Notes: generated from the sequence alone by a model not told the origin. A DNA stretch of 64,000 bases from Liolophura sinensis (GCF_032854445.1 NC_088301.1:30674402-30738401); one strand, 5' to 3'. Positions 23,253 to 62,984 are shown, numbered from the stretch's first letter. Translations and numbers: made by a program.

Positions 23253-24809
23253 CCAGTTTAATAAAGCATTGGCTTGCTGCACTAGTGAGGTTGTGTGTAC
23301 AAATCCAGCTTCCACTGCTTCAGCTCTGGCCTGTATTCAGGAAGTTTGTCTACTACTTGTGTAGGGCAGTGGTTTAAGTGAAAAATTCATATTCTTAGGT
23401 ACGGTAAATGACTTAAAGTTTTGCACGAGTTACTGTCGCTTACGTTCGCACGATCGAAGTTGGCGGCAAGATGACAGAAGAGAGTGATTAGCCCCAAGCC
23501 CTTTTCATTACCCTACATGGCACTTAGAAGCTCTGGTTGCCAATCCTTGCTACATGGGGTCAAGTCACTAACTGTGAGGTGTGCAGAAATCAAAGACAGC
23601 ATTAAGACAGGCAATGTCTATCACAAACCTTTAAATTACAAACACTGTCTCAAACCATGACCACGCCAAATAAGTAATGTACATGCACAATGTATGCTGC
23701 AGACGAACTCAATATTCGAGGTAGGCCTACGTTATAGTCACCTTACACCATTATCTGGTGAACGGTTGTCTGAAAAGAGTCCTCATTACACAATGAATGT
23801 GTACAAATGTATTTCAGCTAAAAACAAATTTCAATGAGAAATATCTGCCCTCAGCTTCCCATGTCCAAGTAATTCAAAATTAGTCTGTCAGTCTACATGC
23901 ACATTTTGCTTCTTTACAGTCGGAACTGTCTTCCTAATGCAGAAGAGTTCCTTTTCCCGAGTTTTTATATCAGGAAATCTCCCACTAAATCCAGCAAACA
24001 TACTCCACACAAAGTTTCCGAAAACTACCACACTTACTGTTACCCCTTTTCGGTAGCACTGTGTGCCAGTCCGGAATATCGGGAAACAGGATTTATTTGA
24101 GTTGTTATCACATTACTGTCACTGGCTTTATAAACAAAATATTTTATGACTTCCTGTATAGAGTTTTGCCCAGAAGTAATTTATAGCTTTGTATATGGAG
24201 AGCCCTATAGTTTAGAAACGAGTAGTTGACATGACACTCCACATGTGTAAAGGTACTGGGTAGTCACGCTTAAGCTCCACAGAGTTTCTCCCAAATTCAC
24301 ATTTTTATCACAAAATAACGATAATAAAACAATCAACCTGTTGCGAAATGCATGTGCTCAAATCAGTATGATTAAAACTGAGGAAAACATGAACCGCTGG
24401 TGGTAGGAGCATAGACTAGCTGCTCGGTCAGTGAAGCGTGAGCTTGTTTATTACATTCTTGAACTGTCCATTTAATCCCCTGGCCACCCCTGATGCTCCC
24501 CCACTGCGCTCAGTCAGTAACAACCACAATCAGCGCAATGTCCCAGGGCCAGTTTTTGGGTCATTTATCATAACTAAGGTGTAACCTGCTAAACAACAAT
24601 CAAATAAATACATAAATGTTTAGACCACTTGCTATGGGGGTAGTGAGTCGAGCCAAAGGCAAATCACTGTATAACAGTGGCAAGTCTACCACACTGATTC
24701 AGTGGTCTCCAGTGGGGGAGAACACATCAGAGTCCAGACTATTCAATGACTCAGGTCCGCCATAAATCCAAACACTTACATTTTCACTTCACATGATTTT
24801 TCGTGGTTG
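23253..24809. other. No gene recognised
   Basis: A SINE-like tRNA remnant may lie at 23262-23330. The remainder has no clear structure. Confidence 0.6.
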
Positions 24810-25097
24810 CAGAACGGACAATTGAACAAAATATCCAGAGGTTCTATAACTTTACGCTTCGGTGGTGGCTTGTTGGCTTTCTTCCTTCTTCCCATCTCTG
24901 TGATTTATGATGCAAGAGTGTTGAAAGCTAGAGAAAAATATGTAAAAGAATGTATGAATAATCATGGCTTAATGCCCCTTTCAATAATGGTCAATGGACA
25001 CACATGTGTTTCACCCTTTTTGAGGCAAGAACATGTTAGAATAATGAAAAGGTTACACACACTGCAATGTGCTGACACAAGGGAAATCACAGGTTGA
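24810..25097 (+). CDS. Possible terminal exon of an unknown small membrane protein
   Basis: After a fair acceptor (TTTTTCGTGGTTGCAG) a frame stays open for 95 codons. It begins [19 protein letters not shown], then a hydrophobic stretch [15 protein letters not shown] and basic [16 protein letters not shown]. This looks like a small one-pass membrane protein (hydrophobic segment followed by a Lys/Glu helix), but I do not recognise a family and found no partner exon. The part after about codon 50 looks non-coding. Weak call. Confidence 0.2.
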   Translation, partial: QNGQLNKISRGSITLRFGGGLLAFFLLPISVIYDARVLKAREKYVKECMNNHGLMPLSIMVNGHTCVSPFLRQEHVRIMKRLHTLQCADTREITG

Positions 25098-26231
25098 TTT
25101 CACGCATATGGAGCAAACGATATTGACAATACCAGTCTTCAAACATTACTATACCGTATCCTTATAACAAGTTTATATTAGAAGTAGCATACTGTACATG
25201 GGCTTGTACTTTTTGTAGGGTCTGTGGGATACCACCTGAATTGCTAGATTACAGATTACAGGGCACGGTCTAAAGGACGGCCTAATTACGGATCTGAAAG
25301 TCTAATTTACAAATTTTCTTATTTTAGGTAGTTTTAGATAAACGTCCAGCTGGTTGTTCATCCAGTTCTGATTATCTTCTAGTTGCCATAGTGTTCGAAT
25401 TGCTGTTTCACAAACGAAAATTGAACCTCCTATGATAACACTTCCTGCAAACTGTAACCCAATAACTTTTAAGCTCAGAACGACTTCAGCGGTTAAACAA
25501 AACCTTTACGTCATTCGGAACTAACCAGCACACTAAATTTAAATTACTGTCAGAGGCTATGATACCTTTCAGACTAACAACTCCAAATCACTTACATTAA
25601 AAATACAGCACACTGTACTGAGATCGAATTCGTCGTTCACGCGTTATTCGCCACTAGACAAAGCTAATCGATAGCACATACCGTAAATAATTACTTTAAT
25701 TTTGTACGTCTTCTATAGACTCCATAAAAGCAAATTACACTAAAAAAAATAACGGAAACTTTGTTGTAATTTCAATCGCAATAAATTATATAGCATAAAC
25801 GGATCAGTATAGATTCGACTAGTCATGACTAATAATGATGGCGGCCTCCATGTATAAATATACAGGCCTATAGTCTCGTACCTTGCCCAATTATTCGTAA
25901 ACGAACAAGTTACTTGTTCCGTTCTGCTCATGGATGTCCGTTCTCCTCGTGGACGTTCTCCTCATGGATGGCGGCTGCCCAGTGCTACTCCCTCCATGCG
26001 TGTGTAACCACAATCTATACAACTGCACAGTTGCGGGACATGTTTTGAAAAAGCCTGTCTCAGTGTGACAGTGACAACATAGTGAGGAAGAGGATTTTGG
26101 CGTAAAGTTCGTAGAATTGTTTAGTATGCTGTCTGTCTTTGTCGTAGACTCACTTATTCAACTGTCCACAGTGAAAACACGGATGTACATGAGATGATGT
26201 ACTGTCCGTATCGCCAGTCTCCAGGGTGAAA
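25098..26231. other. No gene recognised
   Basis: AT-rich. A short repeated GGACGTTCTCCTCATGGAT motif occurs at 25931-25970. Confidence 0.6.
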
Positions 26232-26690
26232 AGCATGTGAAACAGTGATTGGTTGGCCTGCCAGGTGTCCGTAAAATGTGACTGGGTGGAGTGTCATATC
26301 TTTTGTCTTCAACATGATATTTCAGTGGCGGCTGCACTCTGATGGAATGGACACAAGAATTTATTTATTTATTTATTTGATTGGTGTTTTACGCCGTACT
26401 CAAGAATATTTCACTTATACGACGGCGGCCAGCATTATGGTGGGTGAAAACCAGGCAAAGCCCAGGGGAAACCCACGACCATCCACAGGTTGCTGGCAGA
26501 CCTTCCCACTTACGGCCAGAGCGGAAGCCAGCATGAGCTGGACTTGAACTCACAGCGACTGCATGTGTGAGAGACTGTTGGGTCATCACGCTGCGCTAGC
26601 GTGCTAACCAACTGAGCCACAGAGGCGCCTTGGACACAAGAAGACACAGTATATGTACACACACACATCTAATGACTCCTCATTGTCATC
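26232..26690 (+). mobile_element. SINE-C interrupted by SINE-A
   Basis: GATTGGTTGGCCTGCCAGGT and AATGTGACTGGGTGGAGTGT before the insertion, then ACACAGTATATGTACACACA after it. Confidence 0.7.
26360..26631 (-). mobile_element. SINE-A, full length, inside a SINE-C
   Basis: Reverse copy from the TTTATTTATT tail to the tRNA-like head AACCAACTGAGCCACAGAGG. Flanked by GGACACAAGAA on both sides (26349-26359, 26632-26642). Confidence 0.95.
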
Positions 26691-27945
26691 TTCCGTTCAT
26701 TGCGGAATGTAAGACTTTATGGTGGTTTATTTCAGAGTTACATTGTGCAGCTTCTTCATCATATACATACATATAGTGAAGATAAGCAAGCACTGGTCCA
26801 ACTGGTCTGTTCTTTCAATGCCTGATGCATTGCCATTGACAGTACCTACATTTATGAACAAAGGATCATCAGATATATGGTTTTTACTGATACAGACAGT
26901 GGTGTGTGTCACTGTTTTGCACAAGACTGTAGTATTGACTCAAAAATGTAGTGTGTTGTGGAAACAAGGAGAATATCGTGTAACTGTGCATTCTTAAAAA
27001 GACACTGTTTGTACCATGTTGTGATAAACATCATTACAAGGAATGGTGAAATTAAAAAAATAACGAACCATGGGGCAAGGAAGGTAATAGTCACTCTATA
27101 CATCCTTACAAATGTCTCCCTTTATTGATGGGATAGAAAATTTAGGCCCCTATTGCCAAAAATTGCAGATTGGCAGTTAAAAAGAAAAGAAAGATGAAAA
27201 TATGGCATGAAAAGGTAACTTCGACAGAAAGAAAAGGAAATTTCGTTGAGATTTTATTATATTTTATATTTCGTCTTTAAAAATAAATATTGTTCTGCTC
27301 AAATATAACAAAATAATGCTTTAACATTTCTTCAAAAGAAACATGTAGAGTAGGGATTATGGGTAAATGTATGACAAATTCTCTCCATAATTAACAGACC
27401 ATTTTAAACAGTTTTCAGACAGTCCACTATAGAAGCCTTGAATAACACGGTTTGATATATGATAGGCTGTATTAAGATTACAAATCTTAATAGACAACAC
27501 TTAGATCAAGTGTACATATATTCATCGATGAAGTATCCCACACTAGCAGGAAGTTTAAAAAAGTAGCTTTTTATATTCGTGATGTTGCACAAGCGAGATA
27601 TATGTAAGCAAACGCGCACACATTTGAGACATTCGCGCGGGGCCATGTTATCAGTTTTAACCAATCAAGTGTGAGTTACTTCTATAAGTGGAGGATACCT
27701 CTCTCTGCTTACGTTATCTAAACCCAGTTTTGCTTTTTAATCATATGTGCTTGGGGTATGAGCATCACATGGAATTGATAAAATTCCTTATTAGAAGTTA
27801 ATTTGTAGCATTAGCAAATACATCAGAAAAAAATGTTTGATCGTTAAGATCTGTTTCACCCTCTCCCTAAATAACTCAGGTTATATTATTTGGTGTCTTT
27901 TCTTTTATATTTTAGGTTGATGATCGATACTCAATTTACAAGACA
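26691..27945. other. Upstream region of ERCC4
   Basis: No coding sequence. A CCAAT element (TTTTAACCAATCAAGTGTGA, about 27655) and a TTTTATATTTTAG tract before the start codon are seen. A stretch like 27640-27690 recurs at about 44888-44940 in intron 14, so part of it may be a dispersed repeat. Confidence 0.5.
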
Positions 27946-55371
<27,426 letters not shown>

Positions 55372-55626
55372 TACAGTTGACTTACTGTGAATCTGTAATA
55401 TCAGTGTTTAGATGCATTTGTACATTTCATAACAAATTTACAGTGGAGAAATCAGCAGGCTGTGAAGCTAATCAAGTGACAATTCATCATCAGATTTTTT
55501 GAAACCTATGAGATTACATTATGGTAACATTTATTTATTTATTTATTACGATGAATACATTTATGTTATTACCCTGTGTACAAAATTAATATTTAACAAG
55601 CACTTGTGACTATCAAAAGTACATGT

Positions 55627-55840
55627 ATGTGTCTACCATAAATCCTCAACAAATGTGTCTACCATAAATCCTCAACAAATGTGTCTACCATAAATCCTCA
55701 ATAAATGTGTCTACCATAAATCCTCAATAAATGTGTCTACCATAAATCCTCAATAAATGTGTCTACCATAAATCCTCAATAAATGTGTCTACCATAAATC
55801 CTCAGTAAATGTGTCTACCATAAATGCTCAATAAATGTAG
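55627..55840 (+). repeat. 26-bp array carrying AATAAA, 8 copies, downstream of the ERCC4 stop
   Basis: Unit TGTGTCTACCATAAATCCTC plus AATAAA. Five units carry AATAAA, two AACAAA and one AGTAAA. The array lies 256-469 bp after the ERCC4 stop, and I see no other clear AATAAA between the stop and it. It could therefore supply the gene's poly(A) signals (inference). Confidence 0.9.
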
Positions 55841-55979
55841 GACATTCATAACAAATATATATGTGTTTGACCACTTTACTGGAATGATATTGTTGAATTT
55901 GCTTCCTTGAAGTTTTATTCTGTTCATTTTATTTGTGTGCATAGGTGCATGTACCATTAGGTACATGGTTACACAGTGG

Positions 55980-56064
55980 TAGGATACGCAAATATATAGT
56001 GTCAATGATCCTCATGATGTCCACCATGAGGATTATTGACACCATATATTTGTGTATCCTATCA
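55980..56064. repeat. Hairpin, about 36-bp arms
   Basis: AGGATACGCAAATATATAGT...CCTCATG is followed within a few bases by its near-perfect complement CATGAGG...TGTGTATCCT. It is a short fold-back insertion or decayed MITE. Confidence 0.8.
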
Positions 56065-56193
56065 AAAATTTATCCTGCAAAGACCCTTCAATTCAGTGCA
56101 GAAGGCCGACGTATAGGTGAATGGCTTCAATGTTGAGACCATTGTATTCACAACCCAAGGGAGATAACCTACTCAGCAGGCACATTTGTATTA

Positions 56194-56355
56194 CTTGTGA
56201 AGTGATGTCTTGTCTTGCTTGTGAAGTGATGTCATGCCTTACTGGTGAACCGATGTCATGCCTTACTTGGGAAGCGATGTCATGCCTTACTTGTGAAGTG
56301 ATGTCATTTCTCACATGCGAACTGATACCATGCCTTACATGTGAACTGATATCGT
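56194..56355. repeat. 24-bp repeat, about 7 copies
   Basis: Unit GTGATGTCATGCCTTACTTG plus TGAA, increasingly diverged to the right. Confidence 0.85.
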
Positions 56356-56479
56356 CATGTTTGGAAACTGATACATGCACGCCCACCGGTCATCCGGTTC
56401 AGACAAGCTGTCTGAGGGGCGCTGAGGGGTGAGCCTCCAGATATTACAGGAGAGGAAGACGCGATAGGAATATAGGATA

Positions 56480-56820
56480 GGGATGGGTATACACGGGAGC
56501 GTAAGACCCAACTCAAATCAACTTGATTGTTAATTGAATCGCTAAGGATTCAAACTTCGGACGACCAGTTGAGTCGAGTTGACTGGCGTCTTAAGCTCTC
56601 GTGTATGCCGAACTTCACAGTAGTTCAATACAACTGGCCATTATTCTTTTTATATTAGATCCACATGACTAGTGGAACTGGGTTCGGAGCAACTTGAACC
56701 AACAGAGAGCATACGATCATACGCTGGTTTCAAGCTCAGTATACACCGGATCTTATACATAAGATCCAACTCGACCCGACCTGTCGCGTGGGATCCTAAG
56801 CTCTGGTGCATATATGCGAA
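56480..56820. repeat. Two related inverted-repeat hairpins beside the 53-bp array
   Basis: First: GTATACACGGGAGCGTAAGA (about 56488) against GTCTTAAGCTCTCGTGTATG (about 56588), with arms of about 45 bp. Second: GTATACACCGGATCTTATAC (about 56738) against CCTAAGCTCTGGTGCATATA (ending about 56814). Their ends resemble the TTACGTGTATGCCGG part of the adjacent minisatellite unit. Confidence 0.65.
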
Positions 56821-56826
56821 ATGACA

Positions 56827-57240
56827 ACGCGACACAACTAGAGTTGTATTCGAGTCCTTACGTGTATGCCGGTTCGACAACGCGACACAACTATAGATGT
56901 ATTCGAGTCCTTACGTGTATGCCGGTTCGACAACGCGACACAACTAGAGGTGTATTCGAGTCCTTAGGTGTATGCCGGTTCGACAACGCGACACAACTAG
57001 AGTTGTATTCGAGTCCTTACGTGCATGCCGGTTCGACAATGCCACACAACTCAAGAGGTATTCGAGTCCTTAGGTGTATGCCGGTTCGACAGTGCCACAC
57101 AACTCAAGAGGTATTCCAGTCCTTACGTGTATGCCGGTTCGACAACGCGACACAACTAGAGTTGTATTCGAGTCCTTACGTGTATGCCGGTTCGACAACG
57201 CGACACAACTATAGTTGTATTCCAGTGATTACGTGTATGC
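56827..57240. repeat. 53-bp minisatellite, left block, about 8 copies
   Basis: Unit GTCCTTACGTGTATGCCGGT plus TCGACAACGCGACACAACTA and GAGTTGTATTCGA. The unit starts are 53 bp apart (56854, 56907). It is the same array as the block at 58086-58801. Confidence 0.93.
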
Positions 57241-58085
57241 TATAATGTATTTCTTTTAGAGAGTCGCCTCATTTCAGCTATCGCCTCATTCAGTTACTCG
57301 CTACCAAAATTGCCTTTTGTCAGACACACGTAACAACACAAGCTCTACCTGTGGATATGTTGGAAGTTTATATTTTTGCAAGGAAATTAAAGTCAGAACA
57401 CTTTTTCTAATTCATAAGGTTAAAGTTCATCAACTCGGTTTCGACTGCAAGAAGCCATAACCTTGCGTGACGTCAGAATTATTCGAAAACCAATGGCATG
57501 TTGGATATTGGGCGGAATTGAACATGTTTTGACGGAGGGCCACACTAGATACCGACTTAATTGTAAACACTGTTACTGACAATGCCATATTTGAAATTGT
57601 TTACACGTTTTAGCGTAATATAACCCAAGTAAATCAATTTTATTTTATCTCTTGTAGTATATGATCTCAGGGCAGTATAGATTTACAGATGGATGTTAAG
57701 AAATTAAAGCGATGTCGCCTATTCGCACAGTACTGTCGGCTGTGTTACTGTGTGGAGTTTGTTCTAACCACTTGTTTGTGCAGCCATTGTAAAACAAAAT
57801 TTCTCTCCACGCCCATTGGCCAGCATGCACCTTGCTGTGGAATAATTCTGACGTCATTCGAGGCATTGAGTTCTTGGTGTCGAAACTAAGCTTACGGAGA
57901 TTAACATTATGAATTAAAAAAGTATTCCAACTGCATTTTCTTTGTAATAATACGGACGTTCAACATATCACTGTGTAGAGCTTGTGTTGTTATGGGTAAC
58001 TGACTAAAGGCAATTTTGGTAGCGAGTATGACTGATTTTATAGACAGCTGAATATAAGCGACCCGCTAAAAGAAATAGACTATAG
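57240..58085. mobile_element. 846-bp fold-back element inserted in the 53-bp array
   Basis: The left end CTATAATGTATTTCTTTTAG is matched by the inverted right end CTAAAAGAAATAGACTATAG. Similarity of the two arms continues for about 300 bp each, including CTCGCTACCAAAATTGCCTT and ACAACACAAGCTCTAC. No coding capacity is seen. Minisatellite units lie directly on both sides. Confidence 0.9.
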
Positions 58086-58801
58086 TTCGACAACGCGAAA
58101 CTACTAGAGCTGTATTTACCGGCCCCGATAGCACAATTGGTAGAGTGTCCCCTTCAGGAGCGGTAGATATCCATGGGTCGAGTCACACCTAAGACCTTAA
58201 AAGAGGAAACTGTAACTTCCTCGTTTGGCGTTCAGCATGAAGGGGATAGTAAATTAGAGTTGCATTCCAGCCCTTAGAGGTGTACCGGGTCGACAACGCG
58301 ACACAACCAGAGTTGTATTCCTGTCCTTACGTGTATGCCGGTTCGACAACACCACACAATTCAGGTTGTATTCTCAGTCCTTACGTGGTTCCTTACTGGT
58401 TCGACAACGCGCCACAACTAACGCTGTATTCCAGTCCTTACAAATATGCCGGTTCGACAACGCGACACAACCAGAGTTGTATTCCAGTCCTTACGTGTAT
58501 GCCGGTTCGACAACGCGACACAACTCAAGTGGTATTCCAGTCCTTACGTGTATGCCGGTTCGACAATGCCACACAACTCAAGTGGTATTCCAGTCCTTAC
58601 GTGTATGCCGGTCCGACAATGCCACACAACTCAAGAGGTATTCGAGTCCTTACGTGTATGCCGGTTCGACAATGCCACACAACTCAAGAGGTATTCCAGT
58701 CCTTACGTGTATGCCGGTTCGACAATGCCACACAACTGAAGAGGTATTCCAGTCCTTACGTGTATGCCGGTTCGACAACGCGACACAACTAGAGTTGTAT
58801 T
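58086..58801. repeat. 53-bp minisatellite, right block, with an embedded SINE-B fragment
   Basis: About 11 units of the same 53-bp repeat, varying between CAACGCGACACAACTAGAG and CAATGCCACACAACTCAAG types. Near the left end the block is interrupted at about 58118-58252 by the head of a SINE-B. Confidence 0.9.
58118..58252 (+). mobile_element. SINE-B head fragment inside the 53-bp array
   Basis: CCGGCCCCGATAGCACAATT then GGTCGAGTCACACCTAAGAC and TTCAGCATGAAGGGGATAGT, as in the copies at 6969 and 45845. The 3' half is absent. Confidence 0.8.
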
Positions 58802-59399
58802 AGATTCTTCACGTCTTTCAAATCGTCGTATAGCCGTCAGGGACATATGAGGCAGAGACGGTGCATGTATTCTGTATGAAAGGAGAAGTAATCATGTTAG
58901 GAGTTGTATTTTCTTTTTGCACTACGTATTCACAGAGCCCCAATCTCAACCTCAATCTCATAGTCTTCTAGAGTAGAGTTTGTGAGGTTGCAGCCATTCA
59001 AGCGAGATCATATTAATGAATGGCTATTTCGCTACGAGAGACTGCATGGTTGATAAGCCGTTCATGATGCTTCTGCGAATATAGGAATTTGCGTTCACAC
59101 GCGGAACAGTTTGTTCTGACGGCTTAAATATCAGCAGGGACACATAAACGCCAGCAGACGAGCCAAGTATTGCTATTTGTCCAACCGTTATGGTGTAATT
59201 GCTACTGATAACGAATGTTTTGCTACCCGGCGGGCTAAGTTTCATGAATAGACATATATAGTACTTAATGATATCATGGGTAGTTTATCAGGATTACTAA
59301 GCACTGTACATGTATTCATGGGGTCAGAAACCTGGTCTGGCATTCCGCAAATAACTGATCTTGAAATTATCGCGATGTAACATTACCGATGTAACTTGC
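58802..59399. other. No gene recognised
   Basis: A minus frame of 73 codons at 59024-59245 has a hydrophobic patch but no family signature. Confidence 0.55.
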
Positions 59400-59545
59400 G
59401 GTACGTGGGAAGGTCTGCCTGCCAGCAGTCTGCTGATGGTCGTGGGTTTCCCTATAACTTTGCCCGGTTCCCCACCATAATGCTGCCGTCGTATAACTGA
59501 AATAACCTTGAGTACGGGGTAAAATACCAATCACATAAATATATA
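59400..59545 (+). mobile_element. SINE-A 3' part, diverged
   Basis: GTACGTGGGAAGGTCTGCCT, GCCGTCGTATAACTGAAATA, ending AAAATACCAATCACATAAAT. Confidence 0.85.
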
Positions 59546-60461
59546 TGCACGATCTTTCCTAACCATGCGTGGAGACTACAGCAACATGTTCAAGTAAAAT
59601 AACATTGAACACGAAATAGTTCGCTAAGAAAGACATAGTCACATGCTGATATATATTCTTAATAGTATACGTTATAGGCACCAGTAAATGTTAAGAGTTT
59701 ATCCACCGTGCGTGCAAATCCCAAATTTTAAATTAAATGAGACCCACATCGGATCAACATTGTCCTGCTATAAGCCATTGTTTTTTTTCATAGATTGCCA
59801 TGATTACTAATGATCTTGCCATACGCAAATTTCAACCCTTGAGATTAACTCTTGGTAGGTGCATCTACCCAAGGTTACACATGCGCAGTTGAGGCAATTT
59901 GATCCGAACTGAAGAGTGAAGGAGCACTGACGGGCTAACACTGACACACAGTCATTTTAATTTGTTGATGGACTATAGAGTTATGCAGTGTTAAAAGACA
60001 TCAGAATTTTATCTGTTTTGGATAGAACTGAAAACTTTTTTACCATTTTTACTCCCCCCCCAACCCCCCCTCCCCCCCACCCTTGGAGGTAACAAAATGC
60101 TGTGACTGCACTTCCAGCAACAACAGCTCAAAAATGGTGGTCATGCTAAGTTTTTTTTTTTTTGGCTATGTTGTAGAGAAAAGTGCAATTTGCATGTGGC
60201 GGTATGGCATTGTACCCCGCGAAAGCGAGGGGATATATATGTTTGAGGTTGAAGTTAACAAATTTACTTCATAAATAGTAAGGAAAATCAATGTCCCCTG
60301 TTACCTTAACTATAACCCCAGAAGGACTGACCACAGACTGTAAACCTGGTATGTACAGTTACTGTATGCTGAGTATATAGCAACATATAGTGATATATAT
60401 ATTCTATTCAAAGTAGCCCCAACACTTCGAATTTAAATACCGACATTGTAATGGTAGAAAA
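59546..60461. other. No gene recognised
   Basis: AT-rich, with a C-rich tract at 60053-60080. ATCAGAATTTTATCTGTTTTGGATAGA at 60000 is shared with about 45602 in intron 15, so it is a dispersed repeat. Confidence 0.6.
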
Positions 60462-60568
60462 TGGGCTGTGCCCGGTTTCCTCCCACCATAATGCTGGCCG
60501 CCGTCGTACAAGTGAACTATTCTTGAGTACGGCGTAAAACACCAATCAAATAAATAAATAAATAAATT
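60462..60568 (+). mobile_element. SINE-A 3' end, 5'-truncated
   Basis: GGGCTGTGCCCGGTTTCCTC to the TAAA-repeat tail. The body is close to consensus, so the insertion is fairly recent. Confidence 0.92.
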
Positions 60569-60851
60569 TCCTTGTGAACAACATATTTTTTGTGAACAAG
60601 ACTTATTTTTCATTGTGAAATGTAGATGTATGTAGCGGAATATTCTCTATATACATGGAGTTCTTGGAATACAGGGATATACCTAGCTAACACGACGGTT
60701 TGGGTGCATTAGTAGGCCCTAGCGGGCATTTATTGCACAACTAAAGCTTTCTGATATGTTTGGTGCAATGTTATAATGCAATGTACAAGCGTGGACATTT
60801 TTGTACACGAATTTCCTATATGCTCAATTTGATGACTACCGCTATGCACTC

Positions 60852-60854
<3 letters not shown>

Positions 60855-60920
<66 letters not shown>
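60855..60920. repeat. TA microsatellite
   Basis: Pure (TA)n, about 32 repeats. Confidence 0.95.
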
Positions 60921-62362
60921 CATGACATTTATTGTGTTTTCAAGCAAATTCCGGTTTTGGGGGTGGATGTGGGCGCTAGAACGTTATTAAGAGAGGACAT
61001 GGGGGAAGCTCGAGGCTGGGGGGAAATTCTTGGGCATTACAAGAGCTGGACTGTTCACTTTAAACTTGTGAAGGGAACAGTGAAATTGTGTCGGACATAA
61101 CTCTACCATATGTGCATGTATGCCGATTTGTTTTGCCTCGTGAGCTATCTTGGCCAATTCGCTTGTTAACTGAGTCTTTATACCACAACAGTAGTTGGTA
61201 CACGTACACTGTTTAGAACTGACTGCTGGATAGCAGTGGTTTGTGTCAGTTACCGATAACGAGAGGCTTGCCATTTAGCTCCGGTTACTCTATCGCCTGG
61301 CTCTGAGCGTATAGTTGGCCTCATTGGGCCACTTGCCGCTACACCGCTGTTGATGAGAGAAGCACAAGAGGCTGTAGCACTTTCCATGCACTACCCGTGG
61401 AGCTTACATAAAATATCCTAGGATTATTGCATCTAGGTAAACTATTTGCAAGGGTTTCCACATCCGCATTCGCTGGGTCATCGGGTATAACTTAATATGT
61501 GCTAGTATCAAGTCGACTGCACAGTGAGGTGCTACTGGATTTAAGCTGAGTACTGATCATTTACCGAGTTCGCCCACAGAGTTGGAAAGTGCTACCAAAG
61601 TCGTGCCAAATACTCGACAATCGTCATCACCTGATATCCTTCACGCTACTTCTTAAGTGGATTCTAATAGAGCACCCCTCATTGAATGGTAGCCGGTGGG
61701 TGTGTCAACAGCTTCCGTACGGCGTACACGCGGCTAATATAACTGCAGCTAACTGCCACTAGCTAATCGCGTCAAGAAGGAAGACGTACTTGTTTCTTTA
61801 ACTGTGCTGCATACAGGAGGACGGGATACTGAATCCTGAATCTCATACAATGGTATTAATGGCTGGAGGATTCGAGATGTGATCTGGTCCTGGGATCTTT
61901 TTCGTTGCATTGGTAGTACCGTGATATTTATTAGGTTATAGACATGTACTAGACAAGCAGCAGTATAATTTTCCAAGAGTTTCCAAACGTCTTGGTTCAT
62001 TATTTTGGTTGGATACACCTTGATAGATTCATATGATTTCGACGTCGAATGACATCAACACCGAGGACTTTAAACTTTTGTCAGCGTGCAGGGCACAGGT
62101 TTTTTTTATCATCCGGATAAAAGATCTAATACAAAGAATTGTAACAATAATAACATAGCTTAAATAAACTCAATTAGTGCCCGTAAAGACCAGATCGGAA
62201 CACCACAGCACTCTGTACATTTCTATACAAACCGCGTGGATCTGCAATGGTCGCTAACAGAGTCTAAATCTGATTCTGAAAGGATGATGTCATTGTGACT
62301 GCCACATGATTTCTACAACCAAAACCCTGAAGGTTTCTGAGTTTGATCGTCACTCTGGACAC
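60921..62362. other. Upstream region of the integrin alpha gene
   Basis: No coding sequence supported. Presumed promoter and 5' UTR lie towards the right. Confidence 0.5.
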
Positions 62363-62517
62363 ATGGGGTTGTTGTACATGGTGGTTGTGTTATCTGTACA
62401 GCTTTTAACTATCACCTGCTATAACATCGATACGTCCCAGCCAGTAATCTACTCCGGGTCTAACGGTAGTTACTTCGGCTATTCCGTGGCGTTGCTCAAC
62501 AATTCTCGAGGATCCTG
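62363..62517 (+). CDS. Integrin alpha subunit, first coding exon (gene continues past the window)
   Basis: ATG 62363 starts a signal peptide (MGLLYMVVVLSVQLLTITC), followed by mature YNIDTSQPVIYSGSNGSYFG then YSVALLNNSRGSW and a donor TG/GTAAGTAA at 62518. Integrin alpha chains begin (F/Y)NxD, and the YSGxxGSYFGxxV block is closest to the alphaV/alpha5/alpha8 (PS2, RGD-binding) group. These are plasma-membrane adhesion receptors that pair with a beta chain. An upstream in-frame ATG (62306) would put 19 non-hydrophobic residues ahead of the signal peptide and is less likely. The next exon, expected to continue with the first beta-propeller repeat (LVGAP), is not seen before 64000. Confidence 0.83.
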
Positions 62518-62984
62518 GTAAGTAACATAACCATATGCATTCATTCATTCTCTTGCCTTTTTCTCTGTTCGAGGAACATAGCCTCCATTTACACATGGGG
62601 TGCTATATATCGTGTGAAGAAGTGTAGTCAGTATCGGAGAATGTTTACACTGACCCTGTATACCACACGTGCTCCAACGTAAACAAAGTAAACGTCAGTG
62701 CGTCTAGGCTTGACAGTGAACTTTCAGCCCTAGACTTTGTAGGTATGGTGGGGAGGGAACTGGATCTTCAGAATGAAACCAGGTGGATTAAAGTTATGAC
62801 GTGTGTGAAGTGGATCTCAGGTCACAATTCAAGCTGTGTCGTGTGAAACAATACAGTTTGCATGTAGCTACGTGAGGGTAAAAACGACAACCTCTACATA
62901 TGCTAGTAAAGGTTGTCCCCATAGCAGACTGTTGTTGTAGGTCTATCACGGTTATGAATGTGCTATATGTACGAAAGTGTAACT

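Noticed and set aside
26278-26589. Short frames with ACWQTFPLTARAEASMSWT-like ends, also at 1000, 34806, 36401, 41283, 43861
   Set aside because: They recur in every SINE-A copy and are translations of the SINE body.
56814-58803. Plus-strand frames of 97-170 codons (YAGSTTRHN repeats)
   Set aside because: Translation of the 53-bp minisatellite.
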